Below, in pieces: positions 1 to 8,519 of a stretch of DNA of 41,445 nucleotides. Origin of the DNA: Prevotella sp. UBA3776. GTDB taxonomy: Bacteria > Bacteroidota > Bacteroidia > Bacteroidales > Bacteroidaceae. Below the pieces are notes generated by a model that saw nothing but the letters and a program-made list of their open reading frames with translations, was not told the DNA's origin and ran no database searches. Location: assembly GCA_002369515.1 (NCBI GenBank), contig DFFM01000012.1:46128-87572 (forward strand), given 5' to 3'. The translations under genes and the position numbers were made by a program. Each line of letters begins with the position of its first letter. Position 1 is the stretch's first letter.

Positions 1-64
1 TAGATGTCTGTTTGTCTAATTGTCTAATTGTCTAATTGTCTGATTGTCTATTTGTCTGTTTGTC
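1..64. repeat. 8-bp tandem repeat array (TAATTGTC family)
   Basis: Eight consecutive 8-bp units of the form T-R/A-W-TTGTC fill this stretch in exact register. Three units are TAATTGTC; the others are TGTTTGTC (twice), TGATTGTC, TATTTGTC and a degenerate first unit TAGATGTC. The array touches the window edge and may continue to the left. It lies about 65 bp upstream of the promoter of uxaB. Copy number at such simple arrays can change by replication slippage; whether it affects uxaB is inference. Confidence 0.9.
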
Positions 65-129
65 GAAGAAATGTAAACCTTTGCGTGAGTTTTTGGCAAT
101 GAAATGGTGGGAAATAAACAAAAAAACAG

Positions 130-137
130 TATCTTTG
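130..137 (+). promoter_or_regulatory. -7 promoter element for uxaB (TATCTTTG)
   Basis: TATCTTTG matches the Bacteroidota -7 consensus TAnnTTTG. No TTTG is found at the ideal 19-bp spacing upstream; the nearest is at 92-95. The predicted transcript would start near 143, giving a leader of about 43 nt before the ATG at 186. That supports the ATG at 186 over any upstream in-frame codon. Confidence 0.6.
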
Positions 138-185
138 CAATCAGAAAAACTCAAAATACTAAAAAACAGAAAAACAAAACAAATC

Positions 186-1664
186 ATGAGCAACCTAAAA
201 TCTTTGAACAAGCAAACCGCTCCCAAGAGCGTCATGCCCGAGAAAATCATTCAGTTTGGTGAAGGCAACTTCCTGCGCGCTTTTGTTGACTGGATCATCT
301 GGAACATGGACCAGAAGACCAACTTCAACGGCAGCGTGGTTGTGGTGCAGCCCATCGAGCGAGGCATGGTGGACTGGCTCAACGGACAAGACTGCCTCTA
401 CCACGTCAACCTGCAGGGCCGCCAGAACGGCGAGGCAGTGAACACGCTCGAGCGCATCGACGTCATCAGCCGCGCCCTGAACCCATACACCCAGAACTGG
501 GCCTTCATGGCACTGGCCGAGCAGCCCGAAATCCGCTTCGTCATCTCCAACACCACCGAGGCCGGCATCGCCTTCGACCCCGCCTGCAAGTTCACCGACG
601 CTCCCGCAAGCAGCTATCCCGGCAAACTGGTGCAGCTGCTGTTCCACCGCTACAAGACTTTCGAGGGCGACCCCAAGAAGGGCCTCATCATCATGCCCTG
701 CGAGCTGATTTTCCTCAACGGCCACCATCTCAAGGAGTGCATCTACAAGTACATCGAACTGTGGAAGGACGACTTCGGAAAGGACTACGAGGGCTTCAAG
801 GAGTGGTTCACCAAGTACAACTACGTATGCGCCACACTGGTTGACCGCATCGTGCCGGGATTCCCCCGCAAGGAGATTGCCGACATACAGCAGAAGATTG
901 GCTACAAGGACAACCTCGTCGTACAGGCCGAGATATTCCACCTTTGGGTCATCGAGAAGGCCGAGAACATGACGTGCGAAGAACTGCGCGAAGAATTCCC
1001 CGCCGAGAAGGCCGGTCTGCACGTGCTCATCGCAGAGAGCGAGAAACCCTACCACGAGCGCAAGGTGACACTGCTCAACGGCCCGCACACAGTGCTGTCG
1101 CCCGTCACCTACCTCAGCGGTGTGGACATCGTGCGCGACGCCTGCAACCACGAGGTGTTGGGCAAATACATCCACAAGGTGCAGTTCGAAGAACTCATGG
1201 AAACGCTCAACCTGCCCATGGACGAGCTGAAGCAGTTTGCAGCCGACGTGCTCGAGCGCTTCAACAACCCGTTTGTCGATCATCAGGTGACGAGCATCAT
1301 GCTCAACTCCTTCCCCAAGTTCCAGGCCCGCGACCTCCCCGGCGTGAAGACCTACCTGGAGCGCAAGGGCGAACTGCCCCAGGGATTGGTGTTCGGTTTG
1401 GCTGCCATCATCACCTACTACAAGGGCGGCAAACGCGCCGACGGTGCAGAAATCGTGCCCAACGACGACCAGAAAATCATGGACCTGCTCAAAGAACTCT
1501 GGGCTACGGGCGACACACAGAAGGTGACCGACGGCGTTCTCGCTGCCGACTTCATCTGGGGTGAGGACCTGCACGGTGTGAAGGGGCTGGCCGAACTGGT
1601 GAAGAAGGATCTCGACCTGATTCAGGAGAAAGGCATGCTCGAGGCTGTCAAGACCATCCTCTAA
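186..1664 (+). CDS. uxaB: Tagaturonate reductase (altronate oxidoreductase)
   Basis: The 492-residue product belongs to the polyol/mannitol dehydrogenase family and matches UxaB, which reduces D-tagaturonate to D-altronate with NADH in the galacturonate branch of pectin-sugar breakdown in the cytoplasm. The N-terminal nucleotide-binding part begins with IIQFGEGNFLRAFVDWI. The C-terminal catalytic part carries the family signature KVTLLNGPHT, whose Lys, Asn and His match the active-site residues of mannitol dehydrogenases. The ATG at 186 is chosen because it follows the -7 element at 130 and because the upstream in-frame sequence reads as repeat-derived, low-quality protein. There is no Shine-Dalgarno, as is usual in this phylum. 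No other uronate gene is next to it. Fructuronate reductase (UxuB) is the main alternative. Confidence 0.9.
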   Translation: MSNLKSLNKQTAPKSVMPEKIIQFGEGNFLRAFVDWIIWNMDQKTNFNGSVVVVQPIERGMVDWLNGQDCLYHVNLQGRQNGEAVNTLERIDVISRALNPYTQNWAFMALAEQPEIRFVISNTTEAGIAFDPACKFTDAPASSYPGKLVQLLFHRYKTFEGDPKKGLIIMPCELIFLNGHHLKECIYKYIELWKDDFGKDYEGFKEWFTKYNYVCATLVDRIVPGFPRKEIADIQQKIGYKDNLVVQAEIFHLWVIEKAENMTCEELREEFPAEKAGLHVLIAESEKPYHERKVTLLNGPHTVLSPVTYLSGVDIVRDACNHEVLGKYIHKVQFEELMETLNLPMDELKQFAADVLERFNNPFVDHQVTSIMLNSFPKFQARDLPGVKTYLERKGELPQGLVFGLAAIITYYKGGKRADGAEIVPNDDQKIMDLLKELWATGDTQKVTDGVLAADFIWGEDLHGVKGLAELVKKDLDLIQEKGMLEAVKTIL

Positions 1665-1701
1665 GCACACACTGCTGAAACTCCACAAAAAAAGACACCC
1701 C

Positions 1702-1834
1702 GGCAGGAGCTGGTAACTCAACTCCCACATACTCTCTTAATCCTCCTTCCGGCTCCTGCCACCCTTATAAAAGCGAAAGGGAATCCCGGGCAACGCTGCC
1801 ATCCGGCAGAACGCCATTGCCCAGGATTCCCTTT
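1702..1834. terminator. Two consecutive hairpins after uxaB
   Basis: The first hairpin pairs GGCAGGAGC (1702-1710) with GCTCCTGCC (1752-1760) across a loop of about 40 nt. The second is much stronger: an 18-bp arm at 1776-1793 pairs with 1817-1834 with one mismatch, and the loop holds a small nested stem (CTGCC/GGCAG). Only a few T follow (TTCCTTG), so it is a plausible but not perfect intrinsic terminator for uxaB. It could also be a dispersed palindromic repeat. Confidence 0.6.
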
Positions 1835-1977
1835 CCTTGTTCTCATTGAAAGCATTGCCGCGACTCCATCTTCACATTGGCAACGCTATTACAAGACAGG
1901 ACATTGGAGAGTAACAACTGACAAGACATGAGCAAGAACCTGCACAAGACGTACGAAATCGAGAAACATCAATAGAG

Positions 1978-2664
1978 ATGAAAGCTACAGTTCCATACAT
2001 AGAGGCGAAGTTCGAGGAGTTCAACCGCATGATGTTTGAGGGCAAGCTCCCCAAGATTCCCGTGGAGTTGAGCGACGCAAAGACTTTTCTCGGACAGTGC
2101 GTATATAAGAAGCGGAGGAATCCCGCCGGAAAGACGGAGCTATACGACTTCAGACTGCGCATCAACACACGCGTGGATTTGCCCGAACGGGAGGTGGAGG
2201 ACACCATCATCCATGAGATGATCCACTACTACATCGGATACAACAAACTGGAAGACGCCTCAGCACACGGGCCGTTGTTCATCGGAATCATGGACGAAAT
2301 CAACCGAAAGTTTGGCAGGCACCTCACGGTGTCGCACAAAAGCACCAAAGAGCAGCGCGAACAGCTTCAGGACAAGCGCAGCCGCTATCATGTGATAGCC
2401 GTGGTGACTTTCCTCGATGGCAGGACTGGCATAAAGGTTCTGCCGCGTGTGCTCAGAAGCATCCTCTATTATTATAACAATGTGTTGGCGGACAGGGGCA
2501 TCGCCTCCATACAGTTATATATGAGCAACAACGTGTTCTTCAACCGCTACCCCAATTCTTCTGCACTGAAGGTGCATTTCCTGAAGGCTGATGAAATCAG
2601 CAAGCAGTTGGAGGGCGCAGAAAAGATGGCTTGTGACGGCAAGACCATACTGAGGAATCAATGA
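1978..2664 (+). CDS. SprT-like zinc metalloprotease-domain protein
   Basis: A 228-residue cytoplasmic protein with a SprT-like domain. The zinc motif HEMIH is at residues 79-83, with a likely third ligand at His97 in SAHGPLF. The N-terminal segment (YIEAKFEEFNRMMFEGKLP) is typical of this family, in which a helix precedes the metalloprotease fold. The C-terminal 110 residues, after the protease-like core, are not recognised. SprT-domain proteins in Bacteroidota are common but their substrates are mostly unknown; eukaryotic relatives (Spartan) cleave DNA-protein crosslinks. No clear -7 element is seen in the 140 bp upstream. Start codon is the ATG at 1978, preceded by AATAGAG. Domain call is firm, biological role unknown. 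Confidence 0.8.
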   Translation: MKATVPYIEAKFEEFNRMMFEGKLPKIPVELSDAKTFLGQCVYKKRRNPAGKTELYDFRLRINTRVDLPEREVEDTIIHEMIHYYIGYNKLEDASAHGPLFIGIMDEINRKFGRHLTVSHKSTKEQREQLQDKRSRYHVIAVVTFLDGRTGIKVLPRVLRSILYYYNNVLADRGIASIQLYMSNNVFFNRYPNSSALKVHFLKADEISKQLEGAEKMACDGKTILRNQ

Positions 2665-2982
2665 CAGGATGGCGAGAGGCCAGCCACAAAACAAGAGCTG
2701 GACAGGCCACGCTTTTCGGGTTCAAACTGCGTGAAAGATGAAAGCAGAACCGTTGCCGTCGCCGCTTTTGTTGATGCGAAATTCCAAAAGAAACAACCAG
2801 GCATGTAGCTATATCCAGTAGCACCAAATCTTTTTTTATCATTGCTTAACGAACAATTTGCCGCAAACCTTGCACTTTTTTCAATAAGAAGTAGTAAATT
2901 TGCAGCGTCATAGTAGAAACCAAGCCCGCTACCGCCCATCGGAACACGGGCATTATTGTTATATATACTCAATACCACTCCC
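2665..2982. other. Non-coding gap with promoter of the CotH gene
   Basis: This 318-bp gap separates the SprT-like gene from the CotH-kinase gene, both on the forward strand. TAAATTTG at 2895-2902 fits the -7 consensus, and TTGCAC at 2870-2875 is an approximate -33 element. No convincing small gene or strong hairpin was seen in the rest. Confidence 0.55.
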
Positions 2983-5472
2983 ATGAAACATTTTACGCGA
3001 CTATTCATTCTGGCACTGGTGGGAGCCTGGAGCACCCAGAACGCTGATGCCCAACTGATAATCAACGAACTGATGCAGTCGAACATCGACTGTGTGATGG
3101 ACGACCTCAACGAGTTTCCCGACTCGTGGGTGGAAATCTACAACCCCGGAGACGATGCCGTCAACCTGCAGGGGTGGAAATTGGGCGAGAGCGACAACCC
3201 CGACATGGCATGGAGCCTGCCTTCCATGCAAGTGGGGCCCCGCCAGCTGATGCTCATCTACTGTGACAAGGAGGCCAACGGACGGCACACCGACTTCCGA
3301 CTGGAGTCGGGCAAAGGGTGCGAAGTCTATCTGTTCAACGGTCGGCAGGTGGCCGACCAGGTGAAAGGCCTGAAGAAACAGCCCGCTCCCAACATTTCCT
3401 ATGGCCGAAAGTCGGAGGGCAGCAACGAGTGGGGTTACCAGTACATACCCACCCCGGCGCAGAAAAACTGTGGCACACTTGCGGAGAACATTCTGGGCGC
3501 GGTGGAGTTCAGCCAAAAGGGTCGCGTGATGACCACCAGCCAGATGCTAAAGGTGGAGCTCAAGCTGCCTGCCGGAGCACCCGCCGAATCGGAGATTCGC
3601 TACACTCGCGACGGGTCGGAACCCACTCAGGGCAGCCTGCTCTACAACGGCACTCCCATCAGCGTGACGGCAAACACCATCATCCGCGCAAAGGCTTTCT
3701 GCAACGGATGGCTCTCGCCACGCTCCACGGTACACTCGTATATCTACTTCCCCAACAACCGCAAGCTGACCTTGCCCGTGGTGTCCATCGTCACCGACAA
3801 GCGCTACTTCTACGACCCGAAGATTGGCATCTACTACAAAAACAACAACAAGAATGCCGACGACCGGTCGCAAAACTACTTCAACGACTGGCGGCGACCC
3901 GTCAACTTCGAATACTTCGAGGGAGACGACACCGAGAGCCTGCTCAACCAACTCTGCGAAACGCGCATACAGGGCGGTGCCACACGCACCAACATGCGAA
4001 AGTCGCTGGCCATGTACGCCAACAAACGCTTCGGCGAGAAACGACTCGAATATGAGTTCTTCCCCGACCAACGTCCGGGCATCACTGACTTCAAATCCAT
4101 CGTGCTGCGCAACTCGGGCAACGACTTCGACTACCTCTACCTGCGCGATGCCATCATACAGCGCAACATGGCCCTGCACACTGACCTGGACTGGCAGGCA
4201 TGGCGACCCGTCATCGTCTATATCAACGGCGAATACACGGGCATTCTCAACATCCGCGAGCGCGCCAACGAGGACAACATCTACACCAACTACAACAAAC
4301 TGGAGGACATTGACCTGATTGAGAACTGGTGGGACCTGAAAGAGGGCGACTGGGACAACTACAACCGATTCCGCGAATTCTACAACGAGCACGGACACAC
4401 CATGGCCGAATACGAAAAGTGGATGGACTGCCAAGAGTTCATCAACCTCATGGTGATGAACCTTTACTACTGCAACCTCGACTTCCCCGGCAACAACATC
4501 GTCATGTGGCGGCCACGCACTGACGAGGGACGCTGGCGCTGGATAGCCAAGGACACCGACTTCGGACTGGGACTCTACAACCGCGACGTGAACTACAACA
4601 CCGTCCAGTGGATCAACAACCACGACCACGACCCGGCCAACAACTGGGCCAACGACTGGGAGCACACACGACTGTTCCGACGGCTCATGGAGGACACGGA
4701 CTTCAAGCGCGAGTTTCTCGACCGTGCCGCCATCTACATGGGCGACTTCATGAACTACCGTGGCACCCACGAGGTGTGGGACCCCATGTACGAACAGATA
4801 CGCATCGAATATCCCTACCATCGCGAACTCATCAACCGCTGGTGGCCCAACTACTCCGATGAAGTGAACATGATCAACAACTGGCTCAGCAAGCGCACCG
4901 ACATTTTCTACCGACAGTTGGCCGACTTCTACCAGCAAAAGCAGCCCGTGGTGCTCACCATCAACAAGGGCATGAGCCCCGACGAACAGGCCGCAATAGG
5001 GTTAGAGTTTAACGACGTGAAGCTGAGCAGCGGTTTGTTTGATGGCAAGTTCTATCCCGACCACACCATCCGGTTGAAGGGCACGGCTCCAGAGGGAAAG
5101 GTCATCTCGGGCTGGACCATCAATCAGGTGAACGGCAGCAACGGTCTGCAGAGTTCCACCGTGGAGGGTGCAACACTCAGCATGACCATGCCCTCATGCA
5201 CCAGTCTGAGCATCAAGGCCATGTTGGCCGACGCTACAGGCATCGAGCAGCCCACGACCAACGGCGATTGGCAGTGGCGCAGCAGTGGCGACCAGTTGGT
5301 GCTCAGCGGGGTTGCCAGTGGAACGCACGTGATGCTCTACAACCTGCAGGGCATGCTCCTGGCCGAGCGTAAAGCCGACGGCGGCGACGTGATCATAGCA
5401 CTGCCCCGCGAGGCAAGAGGGCAAATCCTCGTGCTCAAGGTAGGGGCCGACACGCGGCGAATAAAACTTTAA
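2983..5472 (+). CDS. Secreted CotH-kinase family protein with lamin-tail domain and T9SS sorting tail
   Basis: An 829-residue exported protein. Residues 1-23 form a signal peptide (MKHFTRLFILALVGAWST, then NADA). Next comes a lamin-tail domain (about 24-140, LIINELMQSN and WVEIYNPGDDAVNLQGW), a chitobiase-C-terminal-like beta domain (about 200-260, IRYTRDGSEPT), then a CotH kinase-like domain (about 265-600) with the RIQGGATRTNMRKSLAMYA segment and an ending of the type WIAKDTDFGLGL. The last 70 residues (MLYNLQGMLLAERKADGG to RRIKL) resemble a type A sorting domain for type IX secretion, so the protein is probably exported through the outer membrane and anchored at the surface. The ATG at 2983 is chosen over an upstream TTG because it gives a clean signal peptide. 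CotH-family kinases phosphorylate spore-coat proteins in Bacillus; the substrate here is unknown. Confidence 0.85.
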   Translation: MKHFTRLFILALVGAWSTQNADAQLIINELMQSNIDCVMDDLNEFPDSWVEIYNPGDDAVNLQGWKLGESDNPDMAWSLPSMQVGPRQLMLIYCDKEANGRHTDFRLESGKGCEVYLFNGRQVADQVKGLKKQPAPNISYGRKSEGSNEWGYQYIPTPAQKNCGTLAENILGAVEFSQKGRVMTTSQMLKVELKLPAGAPAESEIRYTRDGSEPTQGSLLYNGTPISVTANTIIRAKAFCNGWLSPRSTVHSYIYFPNNRKLTLPVVSIVTDKRYFYDPKIGIYYKNNNKNADDRSQNYFNDWRRPVNFEYFEGDDTESLLNQLCETRIQGGATRTNMRKSLAMYANKRFGEKRLEYEFFPDQRPGITDFKSIVLRNSGNDFDYLYLRDAIIQRNMALHTDLDWQAWRPVIVYINGEYTGILNIRERANEDNIYTNYNKLEDIDLIENWWDLKEGDWDNYNRFREFYNEHGHTMAEYEKWMDCQEFINLMVMNLYYCNLDFPGNNIVMWRPRTDEGRWRWIAKDTDFGLGLYNRDVNYNTVQWINNHDHDPANNWANDWEHTRLFRRLMEDTDFKREFLDRAAIYMGDFMNYRGTHEVWDPMYEQIRIEYPYHRELINRWWPNYSDEVNMINNWLSKRTDIFYRQLADFYQQKQPVVLTINKGMSPDEQAAIGLEFNDVKLSSGLFDGKFYPDHTIRLKGTAPEGKVISGWTINQVNGSNGLQSSTVEGATLSMTMPSCTSLSIKAMLADATGIEQPTTNGDWQWRSSGDQLVLSGVASGTHVMLYNLQGMLLAERKADGGDVIIALPREARGQILVLKVGADTRRIKL

Positions 5473-5511
5473 GGGATTGCGGAGAAAGGACTGTGCAAAA
5501 AAAACTATTAT

Positions 5512-5596
5512 TCAACTTTCGCATGTCGGGAGTTATCAGGAGTTAGCTGTAGTTAACTCCCGCTAACTCCCAGAAAGCGGAGCTTTCGAAAGTTGA
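5512..5596. repeat. Palindromic intergenic element, copy 1
   Basis: Ends are a perfect 10-bp inverted repeat: TCAACTTTCG at 5512-5521 and CGAAAGTTGA at 5587-5596. Inside, 5528-5546 (GGGAGTTATCAGGAGTTAG) pairs imperfectly with 5553-5571, and GAAAGC/GCTTTC (5573-5587) forms a further small hairpin. The left end, TCAACTTTCGCATGT, recurs exactly at 27104-27118 next to another set of GGAGTT units. It lies between the convergent CotH and DUF4421 genes and may end transcription from both sides. Confidence 0.8.
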
Positions 5597-5598
5597 TC

Positions 5599-6669
5599 TC
5601 ACAGTCGTACACCTACAAAAGCTCGCAGACGCCATTTGTTCTGATTGACAACCACCGCTTCATCGTCGAAGATGGAGTTGTTCATCACAAGGGTGAGACC
5701 AGCGAAATGGCGCGGCGAAAAGTTGTAAACCACAGCGGCGCGCTCGTTGAACAACATGTTGAAACGCATGTGTTGTGCCTTTTTGCGCTCGCCGTTCACG
5801 GTCATGTTGTTGCGGTTGAAAACCACGAAAGTGGGCAGCATGGAGAAATGCAGCAGCCACTTTCTTCCCAGCACCCAGTTGTAGCCATAGCCGCCGCCAA
5901 TGCCAACGTGGCCCAGATAGATGCGCACATTGGGGGCATTCTCGCTCCTCTCCTTCAACTGCTCGGTGGTTTCGATGCTGCCACCTTGGTAACTGATGCC
6001 AGCCAGCCACGAGCCAGCAGAGCGCCGTTGGATGTAGCTTTGTGTGAAGGCGGCAGGATAGGAGAATCGGCGGTGGTTGAACGTGTAATAGCCCGCCAGA
6101 TTGAGCACCTTCATGGACACGTCGCCAGCATTCATGTGCTGCGCCCCCCGGTCTCCGTTGATGTCGCCCGCCAACGATTCCGACCGCTGGTAGCTGGCAT
6201 CTAGGCTCAGCCTGCTGCTGTAGAAATTGAGGTTCAGTTCGTAGTCCTTGTAGGCACTTTTCCACTTGGCGGGATTGATGGCCAGCCCCACGCCAATGCC
6301 ACGATAGATGGCAGCTATGGCGAAGGTGGTTTTGAAGTTTGTCCTGAGGTCAGCTTTCGAATAGATGTCGTTGACGGTACCCTTGGCATGGATGGAGTTG
6401 CCCGTCTGGTTGAACCTCACCTTCAACGTCAGCCCTTTCAGCTTAACCCCCTTGAAGCCGTAAGCCCCATCGCCGGCATCGCCGTTGCCAGATTTCAGTA
6501 TCCCTGGCCGTACAACATAGTTGGTGTCGTAAGGCGTACGGACGTAGCGAGCAGCCAAGACGCTGTCCACACGCTCTCTCATTTGCCGGTCGTAGGTCTG
6601 ACCGGCCACCTCGGCTGACAATCCGGCAGCCAGCCAACAAGCAATGACAAAGCACAGTCTGTGGTTCAT
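5599..6669 (-). CDS. DUF4421 domain-containing exported protein
   Basis: A 356-residue protein with an N-terminal signal peptide (MNHRLCFVIACWLAAGLSAE, cleavage near VAGQ). The body resembles DUF4421, a family of presumed outer-membrane beta-barrels found in Bacteroidota. Segments that suggest this are YDTNYVVRPG near the start, alternating aromatic strands (LNLNFYSSRLSLDASYQR) and a short C-terminal strand ending in VGVRL. The ATG at 6669 is preferred to upstream codons because it gives the signal peptide. The start lies 23 bp after the end of the barrel gene at 6693-7451, so the two are probably co-transcribed. Function unknown. Confidence 0.75.
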   Translation of the reverse strand: MNHRLCFVIACWLAAGLSAEVAGQTYDRQMRERVDSVLAARYVRTPYDTNYVVRPGILKSGNGDAGDGAYGFKGVKLKGLTLKVRFNQTGNSIHAKGTVNDIYSKADLRTNFKTTFAIAAIYRGIGVGLAINPAKWKSAYKDYELNLNFYSSRLSLDASYQRSESLAGDINGDRGAQHMNAGDVSMKVLNLAGYYTFNHRRFSYPAAFTQSYIQRRSAGSWLAGISYQGGSIETTEQLKERSENAPNVRIYLGHVGIGGGYGYNWVLGRKWLLHFSMLPTFVVFNRNNMTVNGERKKAQHMRFNMLFNERAAVVYNFSPRHFAGLTLVMNNSIFDDEAVVVNQNKWRLRAFVGVRL

Positions 6670-6692
6670 CGCGAAAGACTCTTTACGCTCAG

Positions 6693-7451
6693 CTAAAACA
6701 ACGGAAGAACCACTCGCAAGTTCACCACCGGCCACACAGACATGTTCGACACGTGTCTTACAATTCCACCGTCGTCGCCTTTCAGATCCTCGTCCTCCAA
6801 ATCCTGTCCCTGACACTCCACCTTCGGTTTGCCCCAGAATTGGACGCCGAGGTCAAGATTGAAGCCTATTTTCCCCTTGGCGGGAACAGTACGCCCAAAC
6901 CCTATACCCACATAAGGCCGCAGTTTGCTGGTTTTGATGTTGGCATTCACATTGCCTTTCTCGTCGGGTGTAAGGAAATAGTCGCCCAGCAGGTATCCGG
7001 CCTTCTGCTGGTCGGGCACCATTCGGTTATAGGCCGTGACGGCCAAAAGCGCCCCCTCCTCACTATTGTATGCCTCGGCCACTTTCTCAGTTCCCAGATA
7101 GGCACCCGCCGTAAAGCGGAAGGAACTTTCCTTTGAAGGGTAAAGGTCGAACAACACGTGGCCGGTGGTCATGCTCAATTTGCCTGTCACAGCAAACGTT
7201 TCGGGCAGAACACGTTGTGCTACGCTGTTTCGATACTCCACTTCCAGGTCGGAACCATATTTGAAGGTCATGATGTCGGCACCGCCGCGCACTGAAAAAT
7301 TGGGTGACAGACGTAAGTTCAAGTCGGCAGTAATACCCGTCATTCCTACACCCACGGCCACACTGGCCACGCCCGGCACGTCGTTTTCTTGTGCCATTGC
7401 GTCCATGCCCATCAAGAGGGCAACTATTGTTAGTAGAACTGTCTTTTTCAT
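6693..7451 (-). CDS. Small outer-membrane beta-barrel protein
   Basis: A 252-residue protein with a signal peptide (MKKTVLLTIVALLMGMDAMA, cleavage before QEN). The mature part alternates polar and hydrophobic residues in short strands (VAVGVGMTGITADLNLRLS, RPYVGIGFGRTVP, IGFNLDLGVQFWG) and ends in the hydrophobic strand VVNLRVVLPLF, the usual sign of insertion by the BAM machinery. It looks like the general outer-membrane beta-barrel superfamily. No enzymatic motif is seen. Start at 7451 is chosen for the signal peptide. It sits between the DUF5715 gene (75 bp upstream) and the DUF4421 gene (23 bp downstream), all on one strand. A short palindrome TTGAC-N5-GTCAA at 7475-7489 precedes it. Confidence 0.75.
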   Translation of the reverse strand: MKKTVLLTIVALLMGMDAMAQENDVPGVASVAVGVGMTGITADLNLRLSPNFSVRGGADIMTFKYGSDLEVEYRNSVAQRVLPETFAVTGKLSMTTGHVLFDLYPSKESSFRFTAGAYLGTEKVAEAYNSEEGALLAVTAYNRMVPDQQKAGYLLGDYFLTPDEKGNVNANIKTSKLRPYVGIGFGRTVPAKGKIGFNLDLGVQFWGKPKVECQGQDLEDEDLKGDDGGIVRHVSNMSVWPVVNLRVVLPLF

Positions 7452-7526
7452 GTTTCTCTTATGGTTTTGTTTCATTGACAACCTGTCAACAAATGTCATC
7501 TGTTTTTTCTCCGCCCTCTCTCCGCA

Positions 7527-8414
7527 TCATCTCACCGTGATGTGGAAACAACCTTGCTTCACTTCGTACTTCACGTAGCACCGCTGCTGTTGGCGCAAGT
7601 CGCGCAGCACTTCAGAGAGCACCCACTTCAGGGTGTCGTTGCGCACGGCACGTCGGCGCGGGTCATCGGGCGGTGCAACCGTCTTGTAGCGGTTGTAGCA
7701 GATGTCGAAAGTAGTGCCGTAGAGATGGCACGAGTTTTCGGTGGCGTTGCCGTTGTGTCCACGCAATCGGCTCACATCGTCCTTGCTGCGGAGCACACTG
7801 GTGACGATGATCTTGCTCAGTGGCACACCTTTTATTTGCAAGCTGTCGAAGAAGTTGCGCCCAATGTCCTGCAGCAATACGGAGGCACGGGGCACCAGAT
7901 AAGGGATGCTGCTGCGCAACGGTTCGACAAAGAAATAAGGATTGGCTCCAACATAAACCAGCTCCATCTTTCTGCGCTCAGCCTCTGCACGGTTTTGCAC
8001 GGGCGAGACCCCATACTTGTTGGCGGCCTGGATTTGCACATCTTGCATGTCGGGAAAAGCGTCGGCATAGCTGGGCACACTGCGGATGGGATGTGGAGTC
8101 CAGGTGGCAGCGACAGACGATTCACCTGCTGCTTCTGAGGAAACATCGGGCATAGGTTCATCGGCAGTTGGCTCTTTGGCAGTTGGCTCTTTGGCAGTTG
8201 ATTCATCAGCAGTTGGATCATCGGCTGTTGATTCATTGGGCTCCACAGGAATATCGACATCATCGGCATCAGAGACTTCTGCTTGGGCAGAAACCTGCTG
8301 ACCTTCTGCCGCTGTGCGCGGTTCGGCCACTGATGGGAACACGCACCTCACCAATGCCAGCACCACCACAATGGCGGCAAACGACTTGAGATAGACGGAT
8401 TTGGTTACTTTCAC
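7527..8414 (-). CDS. DUF5715 family protein with acidic Pro/Thr repeat linker
   Basis: A 295-residue protein starting with GTG. Residues 1-25 form a signal anchor (SFAAIVVVLALVRC). A low-complexity linker (about 30-105) holds five-residue repeats of the type ADDPT, ADEST, AKEPT, AKEPT. The conserved C-terminal domain (about 115-295) matches DUF5715, with SKIIVTSVLRSKDDVSRL and ENSCHLYGTTFDICYNRY. These stretches resemble the layout of D-Ala-D-Ala carboxypeptidases of the M15 type (SxHxxGxAxD), here read as SCHLYGTTFD, so a cell-wall role is an inference. No ATG is available near the start; the GTG at 8414 lies only about 6 bp downstream of a -7 element (see separate entry), suggesting a leaderless or nearly leaderless message. 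Confidence 0.75.
   Translation of the reverse strand: MKVTKSVYLKSFAAIVVVLALVRCVFPSVAEPRTAAEGQQVSAQAEVSDADDVDIPVEPNESTADDPTADESTAKEPTAKEPTADEPMPDVSSEAAGESSVAATWTPHPIRSVPSYADAFPDMQDVQIQAANKYGVSPVQNRAEAERRKMELVYVGANPYFFVEPLRSSIPYLVPRASVLLQDIGRNFFDSLQIKGVPLSKIIVTSVLRSKDDVSRLRGHNGNATENSCHLYGTTFDICYNRYKTVAPPDDPRRRAVRNDTLKWVLSEVLRDLRQQQRCYVKYEVKQGCFHITVR
8150..8235 (-). repeat. In-gene 15-bp repeat encoding AKEPT-like pentapeptides
   Basis: Within the DUF5715 gene the DNA repeats with a 15-bp period; on the forward strand the unit reads GGCAGTTGGCTCTTT twice in a row, flanked by more degenerate copies. It encodes the acidic Pro/Thr linker between the membrane anchor and the conserved domain. Length variation here would stay in frame. 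Confidence 0.8.
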
Positions 8415-8419
8415 GCCTG

Positions 8420-8427
8420 CAAAGGTA
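8420..8427 (-). promoter_or_regulatory. -7 element (TACCTTTG) just before the DUF5715 GTG
   Basis: On the reverse strand TACCTTTG matches TAnnTTTG exactly. No TTTG is found 19 bp further upstream, where the DNA is T-rich. A start of transcription 4-7 nt after the element would fall on or next to the GTG at 8414. Confidence 0.55.
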
Positions 8428-8519
8428 ATGTAAAAAAATGACGATGAGGAATATTAAGTATAAAAAAAACAAGAAAAAGAAGGAGTGTGAAAAAATGAGA
8501 GATGACTTTATGACGTCGA

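Noticed and set aside
195..1730. 511-codon frame antisense to uxaB
   Set aside because: Composition is that of a reverse-strand shadow (many Val, His, Leu); uxaB on the other strand has clear family motifs and a promoter.
3547..4938. 463-codon frame antisense to the CotH gene
   Set aside because: Extremely Val-rich product without domains, opposite a well-supported gene.
5593..6204. 203-codon forward frame opposite the DUF4421 gene
   Set aside because: No family features; the opposite strand has a signal peptide and a barrel pattern.
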